DNA of 64,000 bases from Thiobacillus sp. (GTDB taxonomy: Bacteria; Pseudomonadota; Gammaproteobacteria; Burkholderiales; Thiobacillaceae), in NCBI GenBank assembly GCA_024235835.1, contig JACKLQ010000002.1, forward strand, positions 248,001 to 312,000, read 5' to 3'. Position 1 is the stretch's first letter. Every line of letters starts with the position of its first letter. The notes below the pieces were generated by a model. It was not told where the DNA came from and ran no database searches. It was given only the letters and a program-made list of their open reading frames with translations. Made by a program: the position numbers and the translations under genes. Positions 51,224 to 58,953 of this stretch are shown here, one piece after another.

Positions 51224-53785
51224 ATGGCAAGGATGAAATTGGTACTGGTGGGCAACGGCATGGCGGGTGTGCGCACCCTGGAAGAACTGCTGAAGGCCGC
51301 GCCGGAGCAGTACGACATTACGGTGTTCGGCGACGAGCCCCACCCCAACTACAACCGCATCATGCTTTCCCCCGTGCTGGCGGGAGAGCAGACGGTGGAG
51401 CAGATCGTGCTCAACAGCCGGGAGTGGTACGACACCCACGGCATCACCCTGCACACGGGCAAGAAGGTGGTGAAGATCGACCGCAAGAACCGCTTCGTGG
51501 AGGCGGACGACGGCACCCAGGCCCCCTACGACCGGCTGTTGCTGGCCACGGGCTCCAAGCCCTTCATCCTGCCCGTTCCCGGCGCGGACCTGGAAGGCGT
51601 GGTGGGCTTCAGGGACATTGCGGACGTGGACGCCATGATCCGCGCCTCGTCCCGGTTCAAGCATGCGGTGGTCATCGGCGGCGGCCTGCTGGGCCTGGAG
51701 GCGGCCAACGGCCTGAAGGTGCGGGGCATGGACGTGTCCGTGGTGCACATCGCGCCCTGGCTGCTGGAGCGGCAGATGGACAAGCCAGCCTCTGCACTGT
51801 TGCAGCAGAGCCTGGAAGAAAAAGGTTTGAAGTTCCTGCTGGAGAAGCAGACGGCGGAGATTTTGCCGGCTGCTGGAATCACCCCTGGAATCCCCCCTAG
51901 CCCCCCTTTACAAAAGGGGGGGATGGATGGAGCTGGTTTTGACTCCCCCCTTTCCCAAAGGGGGGACGGGGGGGATTCCTCCAAGCCCCGCGTGGGCGCC
52001 GTGCGCTTCAAGGACGGCTCTGAAATCCCCGCCGACCTGGTGGTGATGGCCGTGGGCATTCGCCCCAACACGGCTCTGGCGGAGTCCGCCGGGCTGCATT
52101 GCCACCGCGGCATCGTGGTCAACGACACCATGCAGACCTTCGACCCGCGCATCTATGCCGTGGGCGAGTGCGTCAGCCACCGGGGCATTGCCTACGGCCT
52201 GGTGGCGCCCCTGTTCGAGCAGGCCAAGGTGTGCGCCAACCACCTGGCGGAGCACGGCGTGGCCCGCTACCAGGGCTCCATGACCTCCACCAAGCTGAAG
52301 GTGACGGGCATCGACCTGTTCTCCGCCGGCAATTTCATGGGCGGCGAGGGCACGGAGGAGATCGTGTTCCAGGACCCGGGCCGGGGCGCCTACAAGAAGC
52401 TGGTGCTGAAGGACAACAAGCTGGCGGGGGCCGTGCTCTACGGCGACACCCTGGACGGGGCCTGGTACTTCGAGCTGATGCGGGACGGCAACGACGTGTC
52501 CGACTACCGGGACAAGCTGCTGTTCGGCCGCCATCACATCGGCGACTCCGGGGCCGGCGGCGGCGACGAGAAGAGCCGCGTCATGTCCCTGCCGGACACG
52601 GCGGAAATCTGCGGCTGCAACGGCGTGTGCAAGGGCGACATCATCGCCAGCATCCGCGCCAACAAGCTGTTCACCCTGGATGAGGTCCGGGCCCACACCA
52701 AGGCTTCCGCCTCCTGCGGTTCCTGCACCGGCCTGGTGGAAACCATCCTGGCGGCCACGGTGGGCGGCGACTATTCCACCGCGCCTTCCAGGAAGCCCCT
52801 GTGCGGCTGCACGGACCACACCCATGACGAAATCCGCGCCGCCATCGCCGAGCAGGGCCTGAAGAGCATGCCGGATGCCATGCGCTTCCTGGAGTGGAAG
52901 ACCCCGGACGGCTGCAACAAGTGCCGCCCGGCGTTGAACTACTACCTGCTGTGCGCCTGGCCCACGGAATACGTGGACGACGCCCAGTCCCGCTACATCA
53001 ACGAGCGGGCCCACGGCAACATCCAGAAGGACGGCAGCTTCTCCGTGGTGCCCCGCATGTTCGGCGGCCTGTGCACCCCGTCCGACCTGCGCGCCATCGC
53101 CGACGTGGCGGACAAGTTCCAGGTGCCGGAGATGAAGGTCACCGGCGGCCAGCGCATCGACCTGTTCGGCGTGAAGAAGGAAGACCTGCCGGCCATGTGG
53201 AAGGATTTGTCCGACGCGGGCTTCGTTTCCGGCCACGCCTACGGCAAGGCCCTGCGCACGGTGAAGACCTGCGTGGGCGCCAAGTGGTGCCGCTTCGGCA
53301 CCCAGGATTCCACCGGCCTGGGCGTGAAGCTGGAGGAGCTGACCTGGGGTTCCTGGATGCCCCACAAGTACAAGCTGGCCGTGTCCGGCTGCCCGCGCAA
53401 CTGCGCCGAGGCCACCATCAAGGACTTCGGCGTGGTGTGCGTGGAAAGCGGCTACGAGCTGCACGTGGGCGGCAACGGCGGCATAAAGGTGCGCGTCACC
53501 GACCTGCTCACCAAGGTGGAAACCGAGGCCCAGGTGCTGGAGTACACCGCCGCCTTCGCCCAGCTCTACCGGGAAGAGGCCCATTACCTGGAACGCACCG
53601 CCCCCTGGGTGGAGCGGGTGGGCCTGGCCCACATCAAGGCGAAGGTGGTGGAGGACGAGGCCAGCCGCAAGGCGTTGGCGGAACGCTTCGCCGTCTCCCA
53701 GAAGCCGGCCCAGGTGGACCCGTGGAAGGAACGTACCGAAGGCGAGCTGACCCGGGAATTCACGCCTATCGCCGTGCTGGCTTGA
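51224..53785 (+). CDS. nirB: Assimilatory nitrite reductase [NAD(P)H] large subunit
   Basis: An 853-residue siroheme enzyme reducing nitrite to ammonia. In order: an FAD/NAD(P)H-dependent domain (KLVLVGNGMAGVRTLEELL; VIGGGLLGLEAANGLK), BFD-like [2Fe-2S] cysteines (CGCNGVCKG; ASCGSCTGLV), and a C-terminal nitrite/sulfite-reductase domain with the siroheme-[4Fe-4S] cysteines in CVGAKWCRFG and GCPRNCAEA. About 35-38 extra residues at ~217-254 (GIPPSPPLQKGG and SPLSQRGDGG) are coded by palindromic repeats and are not part of the family. The frame is kept. The ATG follows GAGGGACAG. nirD, nasA, a CBS gene and nasT follow in the same direction. Confidence 0.97.
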   Translation: MARMKLVLVGNGMAGVRTLEELLKAAPEQYDITVFGDEPHPNYNRIMLSPVLAGEQTVEQIVLNSREWYDTHGITLHTGKKVVKIDRKNRFVEADDGTQAPYDRLLLATGSKPFILPVPGADLEGVVGFRDIADVDAMIRASSRFKHAVVIGGGLLGLEAANGLKVRGMDVSVVHIAPWLLERQMDKPASALLQQSLEEKGLKFLLEKQTAEILPAAGITPGIPPSPPLQKGGMDGAGFDSPLSQRGDGGDSSKPRVGAVRFKDGSEIPADLVVMAVGIRPNTALAESAGLHCHRGIVVNDTMQTFDPRIYAVGECVSHRGIAYGLVAPLFEQAKVCANHLAEHGVARYQGSMTSTKLKVTGIDLFSAGNFMGGEGTEEIVFQDPGRGAYKKLVLKDNKLAGAVLYGDTLDGAWYFELMRDGNDVSDYRDKLLFGRHHIGDSGAGGGDEKSRVMSLPDTAEICGCNGVCKGDIIASIRANKLFTLDEVRAHTKASASCGSCTGLVETILAATVGGDYSTAPSRKPLCGCTDHTHDEIRAAIAEQGLKSMPDAMRFLEWKTPDGCNKCRPALNYYLLCAWPTEYVDDAQSRYINERAHGNIQKDGSFSVVPRMFGGLCTPSDLRAIADVADKFQVPEMKVTGGQRIDLFGVKKEDLPAMWKDLSDAGFVSGHAYGKALRTVKTCVGAKWCRFGTQDSTGLGVKLEELTWGSWMPHKYKLAVSGCPRNCAEATIKDFGVVCVESGYELHVGGNGGIKVRVTDLLTKVETEAQVLEYTAAFAQLYREEAHYLERTAPWVERVGLAHIKAKVVEDEASRKALAERFAVSQKPAQVDPWKERTEGELTREFTPIAVLA
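51889..51981. repeat. In-frame palindromic element inside nirB
   Basis: Two hairpins, CCCCCCTTTAC-AAAAGGGGGG and CCCCCCTTTCCC-AAAGGGGGG (about 51903-51924 and 51946-51965), are nested between an outer inverted pair GGAATCCCCCC and GGGGGGATTCC. It is translated without a stop and adds about 35 residues to NirB. The same hairpin core recurs at 54585-54606, 54750-54773 and 56414-56508. Confidence 0.8.
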
Positions 53786-53809
53786 GGTTTTTTGGGGGCG
53801 TGAGCCAAC

Positions 53810-54013
53810 ACGGTTTTCCCCCTCCCCATTGAGGGGGGAGGGCCGGGGAGAGGGTGAAGCGTAGGGCTGATTTCATTCAGATGAACGCAAAAGCCCACCC
53901 TCTCCCCAACCCCCGCTCCGCGCCCCACGGCTGGCGTTGCATCGCCAGCCGGCTGCGAGGGCGGTAAGCAGTGCTTACCGAATTCCCCTCTCGCCCCCTC
54001 AAGGGCGAGGGGC
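53810..54013. repeat. G/C-tract inverted repeats between nirB and nirD
   Basis: The 260-bp nirB-nirD gap holds no gene but several inverted repeats: CCCCCTCCCC with GGGGGGAGG (about 53818-53842), GGGGAGAGGGTG (53854 on) with CACCCTCTCCCC (53897 on), and GCCCCCTCAAGGGCGAGGGG (about 53993-54012). They look like dispersed REP/MITE-like units of a different type from those inside nirB. A transcript would fold strongly here, which could set nirB:nirD dosage. Confidence 0.6.
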
Positions 54014-54045
54014 TTAGAACGAAGGATCAGGAAAAGGCTAAGGAC

Positions 54046-54390
54046 ATGAACATGAACGAACACTGGATTGAAATCGGCCCCGTGGAAGACATCCCCCGCC
54101 AGGGCTCCCGGGTGGTGAAGACCGCCGCCGGCAATATCGCCCTCTTCCGCACCGTGGAGGGCGAGGTCTTCGCCCTGCAGGACAAGTGCCCCCACAAGGG
54201 CGGCCCCCTGTCCCAGGGCATCGTCTCCGGCAAGCGGGTGGCCTGCCCCCTGCACGACTGGAAGATCAGCCTGGACACCGGCATCGCCGTGGCCCCGGAC
54301 GAGGGCTGCGCCGCCCGCTTCCCGGTGAAGGTGAGCGATGGCCTGGTGAGCCTGTGCCTGGCGCCGGACGAAGGCTGCCCGAACCACTGA
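54046..54390 (+). CDS. nirD: Nitrite reductase small subunit
   Basis: A 114-residue Rieske-type [2Fe-2S] protein, partner of NirB. The cluster ligands are C48 and H50 in DKCPHKGGPLSQG and C67 and H70 in VACPLHDWKISLDTG. The start at 54046 (MNMNEHWIEIGPVEDIP) has AAGGA just upstream; an in-frame ATG at 54052 is possible. It is separated from nirB by 260 bp of repeat-rich DNA. Confidence 0.95.
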   Translation: MNMNEHWIEIGPVEDIPRQGSRVVKTAAGNIALFRTVEGEVFALQDKCPHKGGPLSQGIVSGKRVACPLHDWKISLDTGIAVAPDEGCAARFPVKVSDGLVSLCLAPDEGCPNH

Positions 54391-54409
54391 TCAAACATGA
54401 TGAGTCCGT

Positions 54410-54475
54410 CATTCCGACGCAGGCCGGAATCCAGGAATAGAAACTGGGCCCCGGCTTTCGCCGGGGTGAGGCGGT
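54410..54475. repeat. Dispersed GTCATTCC-type repeat after nirD
   Basis: GTCATTCCGACGCAGGCCGG is followed by AATCCAG, and then an inverted pair CCCCGGC-TTTCG-CCGGGG lies at about 54450-54465. The same unit (GTCATTCCCGCGCAGGCGGG) recurs at 63283 between nrtA and nrtB. It is a common mobile repeat type in proteobacterial genomes. Confidence 0.65.
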
Positions 54476-54480
54476 GACTT

Positions 54481-54815
54481 GAACATGCTCCCTCTCATGG
54501 CAGACATCCCAATCCCCATCCGCACCATCTACCCCTGTTACGGCGTTGACTGCGGCGTGCTGGTGGGCCTGGAGCCCGATGACTCCCCCCTTTCCCAAAG
54601 GGGGGGAAGACCTCGCTTCTCCGTGCGCGACGGCACGCTGAGTTGAACATGTCCCATCCCATGGCAGACGACACAACCACCCATCCGCACCACCTGTCCC
54701 TATTGCGGCGTGGGCTGCGGCATCCTGGTGAGCCGGGAGCCCGATGACTCCCCCCTTTGGGAAAGGGGGGGGAAAGACCTCGCTTCTCCGTACGCGACGG
54801 CACGCTGAGTTGAAC
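54481..54815 (+). repeat. Two decayed tandem copies of the nasA 5' end
   Basis: The segment GAACATG...ATGGCAGAC through the cluster-binding codons of nasA is present three times, anchored at 54481, 54645 and 54812 (unit 164 and 167 bp). The third copy continues into the real gene. Copy 1 is an intact 53-codon frame (54485-54646) whose cluster motif has drifted to YPCYGVDCG. Copy 2 is frame-shifted. Copies 1 and 2 carry a CCCCCCTTT-N3-AAAGGGGGG hairpin exactly where copy 3 has only a C-run before TCGCTTCTCCG. Confidence 0.88.
54485..54646 (+). pseudogene. Short open frame in nasA-leader copy 1
   Basis: A 53-codon frame starting MLPLMADIPIPIRTIYP and ending at a TGA that almost touches the ATG of copy 2. 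It repeats the NasA N-terminus with one cluster cysteine displaced, plus the 7-residue insertion LSQRGGR after DDSP. It might be translated but cannot bind the [4Fe-4S] cluster normally. Treated as a duplicated fragment. Confidence 0.6.
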
Positions 54816-57596
54816 ATGTCCCATCCCATGGCAGACAACCCCACTCCAATCCACACCACCTGCCCCTATTGCGGCGTGGGCTGCGGCATCCTGGTGAGCC
54901 GGGAGCCCGATGACTCCCCCCCTCGCTTCTCCGTGCGCGGCGACCCGGGCCACCCGGCCAACCTGGGACGGCTGTGCTCCAAGGGCGCGGCCCTGGCGGA
55001 GACCCTGGGCCTGGAGGACCGCCTGCTGGTCCCGGAGGTGGCGGGCAAACAGGTGGGCTGGGACCAGGCCCTGGACACGGTGGCCCACCACTTCCGCAAT
55101 ATCATCGAGCAGCACGGCCCCGACGCGGTGGCCTTCTACGTCTCCGGCCAGTTGCTCACCGAGGACTACTACGTGGCCAACAAGCTGATGAAGGGTTTCA
55201 TCGGCTCCGGCAACATCGACACCAATTCCCGCCTGTGCATGTCATCCGCCGTGGCGGGCCACAAGCGTGCCTTCGGCACGGACACGGTGCCCGCCTGCTA
55301 CGAGGACCTGGAGATCGCCGACCTGGTGACCCTGGTGGGTTCCAACGCCGCCTGGGCCCATCCCGTGGCCTTCCAGCGCATCGTCGCCGCCAGGAAGGCC
55401 CGGCCGGGGATGAAGGTGGTGGTCATCGACCCCCGCCGCACGGCCACCTGCGACATCGCGGATCTGCATCTGGCCATCGCGCCCGGCGCCGATGCCTGGC
55501 TGTTCAACGGCCTGCTCAATCATCTGCGTCGGGAAGGCGGCATCGACTGGTCCTACCTGGAAAGCCACGTTGAAGGCTTCGGCAGCGCCCTGGATGCGGT
55601 GGACGGACTGAACATCCCCCAGGTGGCCGCCCAATGCGGCCTGGCGGAAGCCGAGGTGGCCGAGTTCTACCGCCTGTTCACCACCATGCCCAAGGCCGTG
55701 ACGGTGTTTTCCCAGGGCACCAACCAGTCCTCTTCCGGCGTGGACAAGGCCAACAGCATCATCAATGCGCACCTGGCCTCGGGCCGGGTGGGCAAGCCCG
55801 GCGCCAGCCCCTTCTCCATCACCGGCCAGCCCAACGCCATGGGGGGCCGGGAGGTGGGCGGCCTGGCCAACCAGCTGGCGGCCCACATGGATTTCGATCC
55901 GGCGGACGTGGCCCGGGTGGGACGTTTCTGGAACAGCCACCGGGTGGCCAGCAAGCCGGGCCTGAAGGCGGTGGACATGTTCGAAGCGGTCAGGGAGGGC
56001 CGCATCAAGGCGGTGTGGATCATGGCCACCAACCCGGCGGTGAGCCTGCCCCAGGCGGACCGGGCCGTGGCCGCCCTGAAGCAATGCGAGTTCGTGGTGG
56101 TCTCCGAGGTGGCGGCCCGCACGGACACCAGTATTCACGCCCACGTACGCCTGCCCGCCGCCGCCTGGGGCGAGAAGGACGGCACCGTCACCAATTCCGA
56201 GCGCCGCATCTCCCGCCAGCGGGCCTTCATGCCCCTGCCCGGCGAAGCCAGGCCGGACTGGTGGATCGTGGATGAAGTGGCCAAACGCCTGGGCTACCGG
56301 CAGCAATTCGACTACGCGGGGACGGCGGAGATCTTTGCCGAGCACGCGGCGTTGTCGGGGTTTGAAAACGAAGGCTCCAGGGACTTCGACATCAGCGGTT
56401 TGCTGAGCCTTTACCCCCCTTTCCAAATGGGTGGCAGGGGGGATTCGAGTGTGCCCGTGGAACCGCTGCTGGAATCCCCCCCACCCCCCCTTTATCAAAG
56501 GGGGGAGCCGCGTGGTTTCCATGCGGAGGCCTATGACACCCTCCTGCCCATCCAATGGCCCGTCACGTCCGGCGGCGGCACGCCCCGCCTGTTCGCCGAC
56601 GGCCACTTCCACACGCCCTCCGGCAAGGCCCGGATGATCGCCATCACCCCGCGCCCGCCGGCCCACGCGCCGGACGCTGACCATCCCTTCGTCTTCAACA
56701 CCGGCCGCATCCGCGACCAGTGGCACACCATGACCCGCACGGGCAAGACGGCCAAGCTGCTGGCCCACATCGCCGAGCCCTTCGTGGAAATGCACCCAGC
56801 CGACGCGCGCAAGGCGGGCGTGGCGGATGGCGGCCTGGCCCGCGTCCACAACGCCCACGGCGAGATGGTGGCGCGGGTGATGGAAAGCCAGGGCCAGCGG
56901 CCCGGCGCCGTGTTCTCCCCCATCCACTGGAACGGCCAGTTCAGCGGCCGGGCCCGGGTGGGGGTGCTGGTGAACGCCGTGGTGGACGGGATTTCCGGCC
57001 AGCCCGAGTTCAAGCATGCCCCCGTGGCGGTGGCTCCCTATGCGGCCGGCTGGCACGGCTTCGTGATCTCACGCCGGCCCCTGGCCCGGGACATGGACGG
57101 CTACTGGACCCGGGTGCGGGCCAAGGGCGGCTGGCGCCATGAACTGGCAGGGCCGGAGGGCGCCTGCCCCTGGCCGGAGCAGGTGCGGAACGTGTTCGGC
57201 GAGGACAGCGCCGCCAGCGGCGACTGGATCGAGCTGCGGGATGCCGCCGTGAACCGCTACCGCGCCGCCCTGCTAAGGGACGGCCGCCTGGAGATGGTGT
57301 GCTTCTTCGAACGGGACGCGGCCGCCCTGCCGCCCCGCCACTGGCTGGAGGCCCTGCTGGACAAGGACAGCATCAGCGGCGAGGAGCGCACCGCCCTGCT
57401 CATGGGCCGCCCGGGCAAGTCCGCGCCGGACTGCGGACGCATTGTCTGCGCCTGCTTCGGCGTGGGCGAGAACGACCTGGATAGGGCCATCGCCGCCGGC
57501 GCCAAGTCGGTGGAGGCCCTGGGCATCCAGCTCAAGGCGGGCACCAACTGCGGCTCCTGCATTCCGGAACTCAAGGCCCTGTTGCAGGCGGGATGA
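54816..57596 (+). CDS. nasA: Assimilatory nitrate reductase, catalytic subunit
   Basis: A 926-residue molybdopterin (bis-MGD) enzyme reducing nitrate to nitrite in the cytoplasm. The N-terminal [4Fe-4S] ligands are C16, C19, C23 (TCPYCGVGCG) and C54 (GRLCSKG). Molybdopterin segments include SGQLLTEDYYVANKLMKGF, NTNSRLCMSSAV, GTNQSSSGVDKANSIINAHLA and HTMTRTGKTAKL. A C-terminal BFD-type [2Fe-2S] domain (VCACFGVGENDLDRAI; NCGSCIPELK) follows. About 40 residues at ~527-566 (LYPPFQMGGRGD and SPPPPLYQRGE) come from palindromic repeats. ATG 54816 or 54828 may be used. It ends the nirB-nirD-nasA set. Confidence 0.96.
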   Translation: MSHPMADNPTPIHTTCPYCGVGCGILVSREPDDSPPRFSVRGDPGHPANLGRLCSKGAALAETLGLEDRLLVPEVAGKQVGWDQALDTVAHHFRNIIEQHGPDAVAFYVSGQLLTEDYYVANKLMKGFIGSGNIDTNSRLCMSSAVAGHKRAFGTDTVPACYEDLEIADLVTLVGSNAAWAHPVAFQRIVAARKARPGMKVVVIDPRRTATCDIADLHLAIAPGADAWLFNGLLNHLRREGGIDWSYLESHVEGFGSALDAVDGLNIPQVAAQCGLAEAEVAEFYRLFTTMPKAVTVFSQGTNQSSSGVDKANSIINAHLASGRVGKPGASPFSITGQPNAMGGREVGGLANQLAAHMDFDPADVARVGRFWNSHRVASKPGLKAVDMFEAVREGRIKAVWIMATNPAVSLPQADRAVAALKQCEFVVVSEVAARTDTSIHAHVRLPAAAWGEKDGTVTNSERRISRQRAFMPLPGEARPDWWIVDEVAKRLGYRQQFDYAGTAEIFAEHAALSGFENEGSRDFDISGLLSLYPPFQMGGRGDSSVPVEPLLESPPPPLYQRGEPRGFHAEAYDTLLPIQWPVTSGGGTPRLFADGHFHTPSGKARMIAITPRPPAHAPDADHPFVFNTGRIRDQWHTMTRTGKTAKLLAHIAEPFVEMHPADARKAGVADGGLARVHNAHGEMVARVMESQGQRPGAVFSPIHWNGQFSGRARVGVLVNAVVDGISGQPEFKHAPVAVAPYAAGWHGFVISRRPLARDMDGYWTRVRAKGGWRHELAGPEGACPWPEQVRNVFGEDSAASGDWIELRDAAVNRYRAALLRDGRLEMVCFFERDAAALPPRHWLEALLDKDSISGEERTALLMGRPGKSAPDCGRIVCACFGVGENDLDRAIAAGAKSVEALGIQLKAGTNCGSCIPELKALLQAG
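56414..56508. repeat. In-frame palindromic elements inside nasA
   Basis: Hairpins of the same type as in nirB occur twice: ACCCCCCTTTCCAAATGGGT with GGCAGGGGGGATTC (about 56414-56447) and GGAATCCCCCC, then CCCCCCTTTATC-AAAGGGGGG (about 56471-56505). The pair is oriented with the GGATTC/GAATCC ends facing each other. The translation stays open and is read as Pro-rich then QRGE. Confidence 0.75.
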
Positions 57597-57747
57597 GATG
57601 TTCCAGGTGAAGCCTTCCCTCGCTCATGGCGCAAAATTTCCCGGCACGCGGCTGGCACTGGGCCGTGCATCCCGCTATCGTCTTCAGCCTCGCTGACCCG
57701 AGCCGGTCGGCAGGTTCAATATCCGTTCAAGCAGAGAGGAGCTCCCC

Positions 57748-58200
57748 ATGCTGGTGAAAGACATCATGATCCGCAGCATCCGCACCGTGCAGCCCGACAC
57801 GCCCCTGCTGGAGGTCTCCTCCATCATGTGCCTGTACCGCCTCTCGGGCCTGCCCGTGGTGCAGGACGGCAAGCTGAAGGGTTTCGTGGCGGAAAAGGAC
57901 GTGCTGTCCCGCCTGTTCCCCAGCCTGAGCGACCTCATGGAAGGCATGGCCACCGTGGACTACTCCTCCATGGAGTCCCAGTACAAGGAGGTCATGAACC
58001 TGAAGACCGCCGACATCATGTCTTCCCGGGTCATCTCCGTGCGTCCGGACATGCACGCCCTCCAGGCCGCCGCCATCATGGCGCGCCACAACTTCCGCCG
58101 CATCCCCGTGGCCACGGGCGACCAGCTGGAAGGCATGGTGTCCCTGGGGGACGTGCACAAGGCCCTGTTCCACGCCAACGTTTCCAGCATGGGGCGCTGA
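57748..58200 (+). CDS. CBS-domain pair protein
   Basis: A 150-residue protein consisting of two CBS motifs: VKDIMIRSIRTVQPDTPLLEV...GLPVVQDGKLKGFVAEKDVLSRL (1-65) and ADIMSSRVISVRPDMHALQAAAIMARHNFRRIPVATGDQLEGMVSLGDV (~88-140). CBS pairs bind adenine nucleotides and act as energy sensors. A GAGAGGAG site precedes the ATG. Its position between nasA and nasT suggests a regulatory link to nitrate assimilation, but no partner domain is attached. Confidence 0.92.
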   Translation: MLVKDIMIRSIRTVQPDTPLLEVSSIMCLYRLSGLPVVQDGKLKGFVAEKDVLSRLFPSLSDLMEGMATVDYSSMESQYKEVMNLKTADIMSSRVISVRPDMHALQAAAIMARHNFRRIPVATGDQLEGMVSLGDVHKALFHANVSSMGR

Positions 58201-58231
58201 CAGCGCCCTCTTCGCCGTACCCCTAGCCGCC

Positions 58232-58837
58232 ATGTCCGACCCCACCGCCAACGATGACCAGCCCGAAGTCCGCGTCATGGTGGTGGACGGGGACGTGGAG
58301 CGCAGCCGCAACCTGCGGGGCGCCCTCACCCTGGCGGGCTACCACGTGGTGGCAGAGCTGAAGGAGTCCCTGGCCCTGCCCGACGCGGTGCAGGGTTTGA
58401 AGCCCCACATCGTCATCGTCGCCGCCGACTCCCCGGACCGGGACACCCTGGAACACATCAGCGTCACCACCCGCAACGCCCCCCGGCCCGTGGTCATGTT
58501 CACCCAGGACGGGGACAGCGAGAGCATCCGCGCGGCGGTGAAGGCGGGCGTCTCCGCCTACGTGGTGGACGGCCTGGCGCCGGACCGCATCCGTTCCATC
58601 CTGGACGTGGCCTGCGCCCGTTTCGAGGCCCACCAGGAACTGGCCAGCCGCCTGGCGGACATGGAACGCCAGCTGGCGGAACGCAAGAACGTGGAAAAGG
58701 CCAAGGGCCTGCTCATGAAGCGCCGGGGCATGAGCGAGGACGCAGCCTTCAAGGAAATGCGCAACCTGGCCATGCAGACGGGCAAGACCCTGGGCGAGGT
58801 CGCGGAGACGCTCATCGCCGCCTCCCACCTGCTCTGA
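58232..58837 (+). CDS. nasT: ANTAR-domain antiterminator NasT
   Basis: A 201-residue regulator: an N-terminal (pseudo)receiver (VRVMVVDGDVERSRNLRGAL; VIVAADSPDRDTLEHI) joined by a coiled-coil helix (ELASRLADMERQLAERKNV) to a C-terminal ANTAR RNA-binding domain (EKAKGLLMKRRGMSEDAAFKEMRNLAMQTGKTLGEVAETLI). NasT binds dual-hexaloop leader RNA to prevent termination and is held inactive by NasS when nitrate is absent. Three matching leaders are in this window (NirC-like gene, nirB, nrtA). nasS itself is not seen in the window. Confidence 0.94.
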   Translation: MSDPTANDDQPEVRVMVVDGDVERSRNLRGALTLAGYHVVAELKESLALPDAVQGLKPHIVIVAADSPDRDTLEHISVTTRNAPRPVVMFTQDGDSESIRAAVKAGVSAYVVDGLAPDRIRSILDVACARFEAHQELASRLADMERQLAERKNVEKAKGLLMKRRGMSEDAAFKEMRNLAMQTGKTLGEVAETLIAASHLL

Positions 58838-58953
58838 CCAGCCGGCAGCCCCGGACTTCCCGGGGCAGAAGCCAAGCCCGTAAGAGTGGTATCGACAGAA
58901 TTCAAACCCGGGCCTCGCGTGAATGTCGCCCTCAAGGTTCCGTAATATTCCGC

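Noticed and set aside
51889..51981. Terminator or CRISPR-like array inside nirB
   Set aside because: The palindromes lack regular spacers and lie in an open coding frame; no CRISPR array or cas gene occurs in the window.
57599..57697. 32-codon frame directly after nasA
   Set aside because: Starts within 3 bp of the nasA stop but has no ribosome-binding site of its own, no hydrophobic or domain pattern; probably chance.
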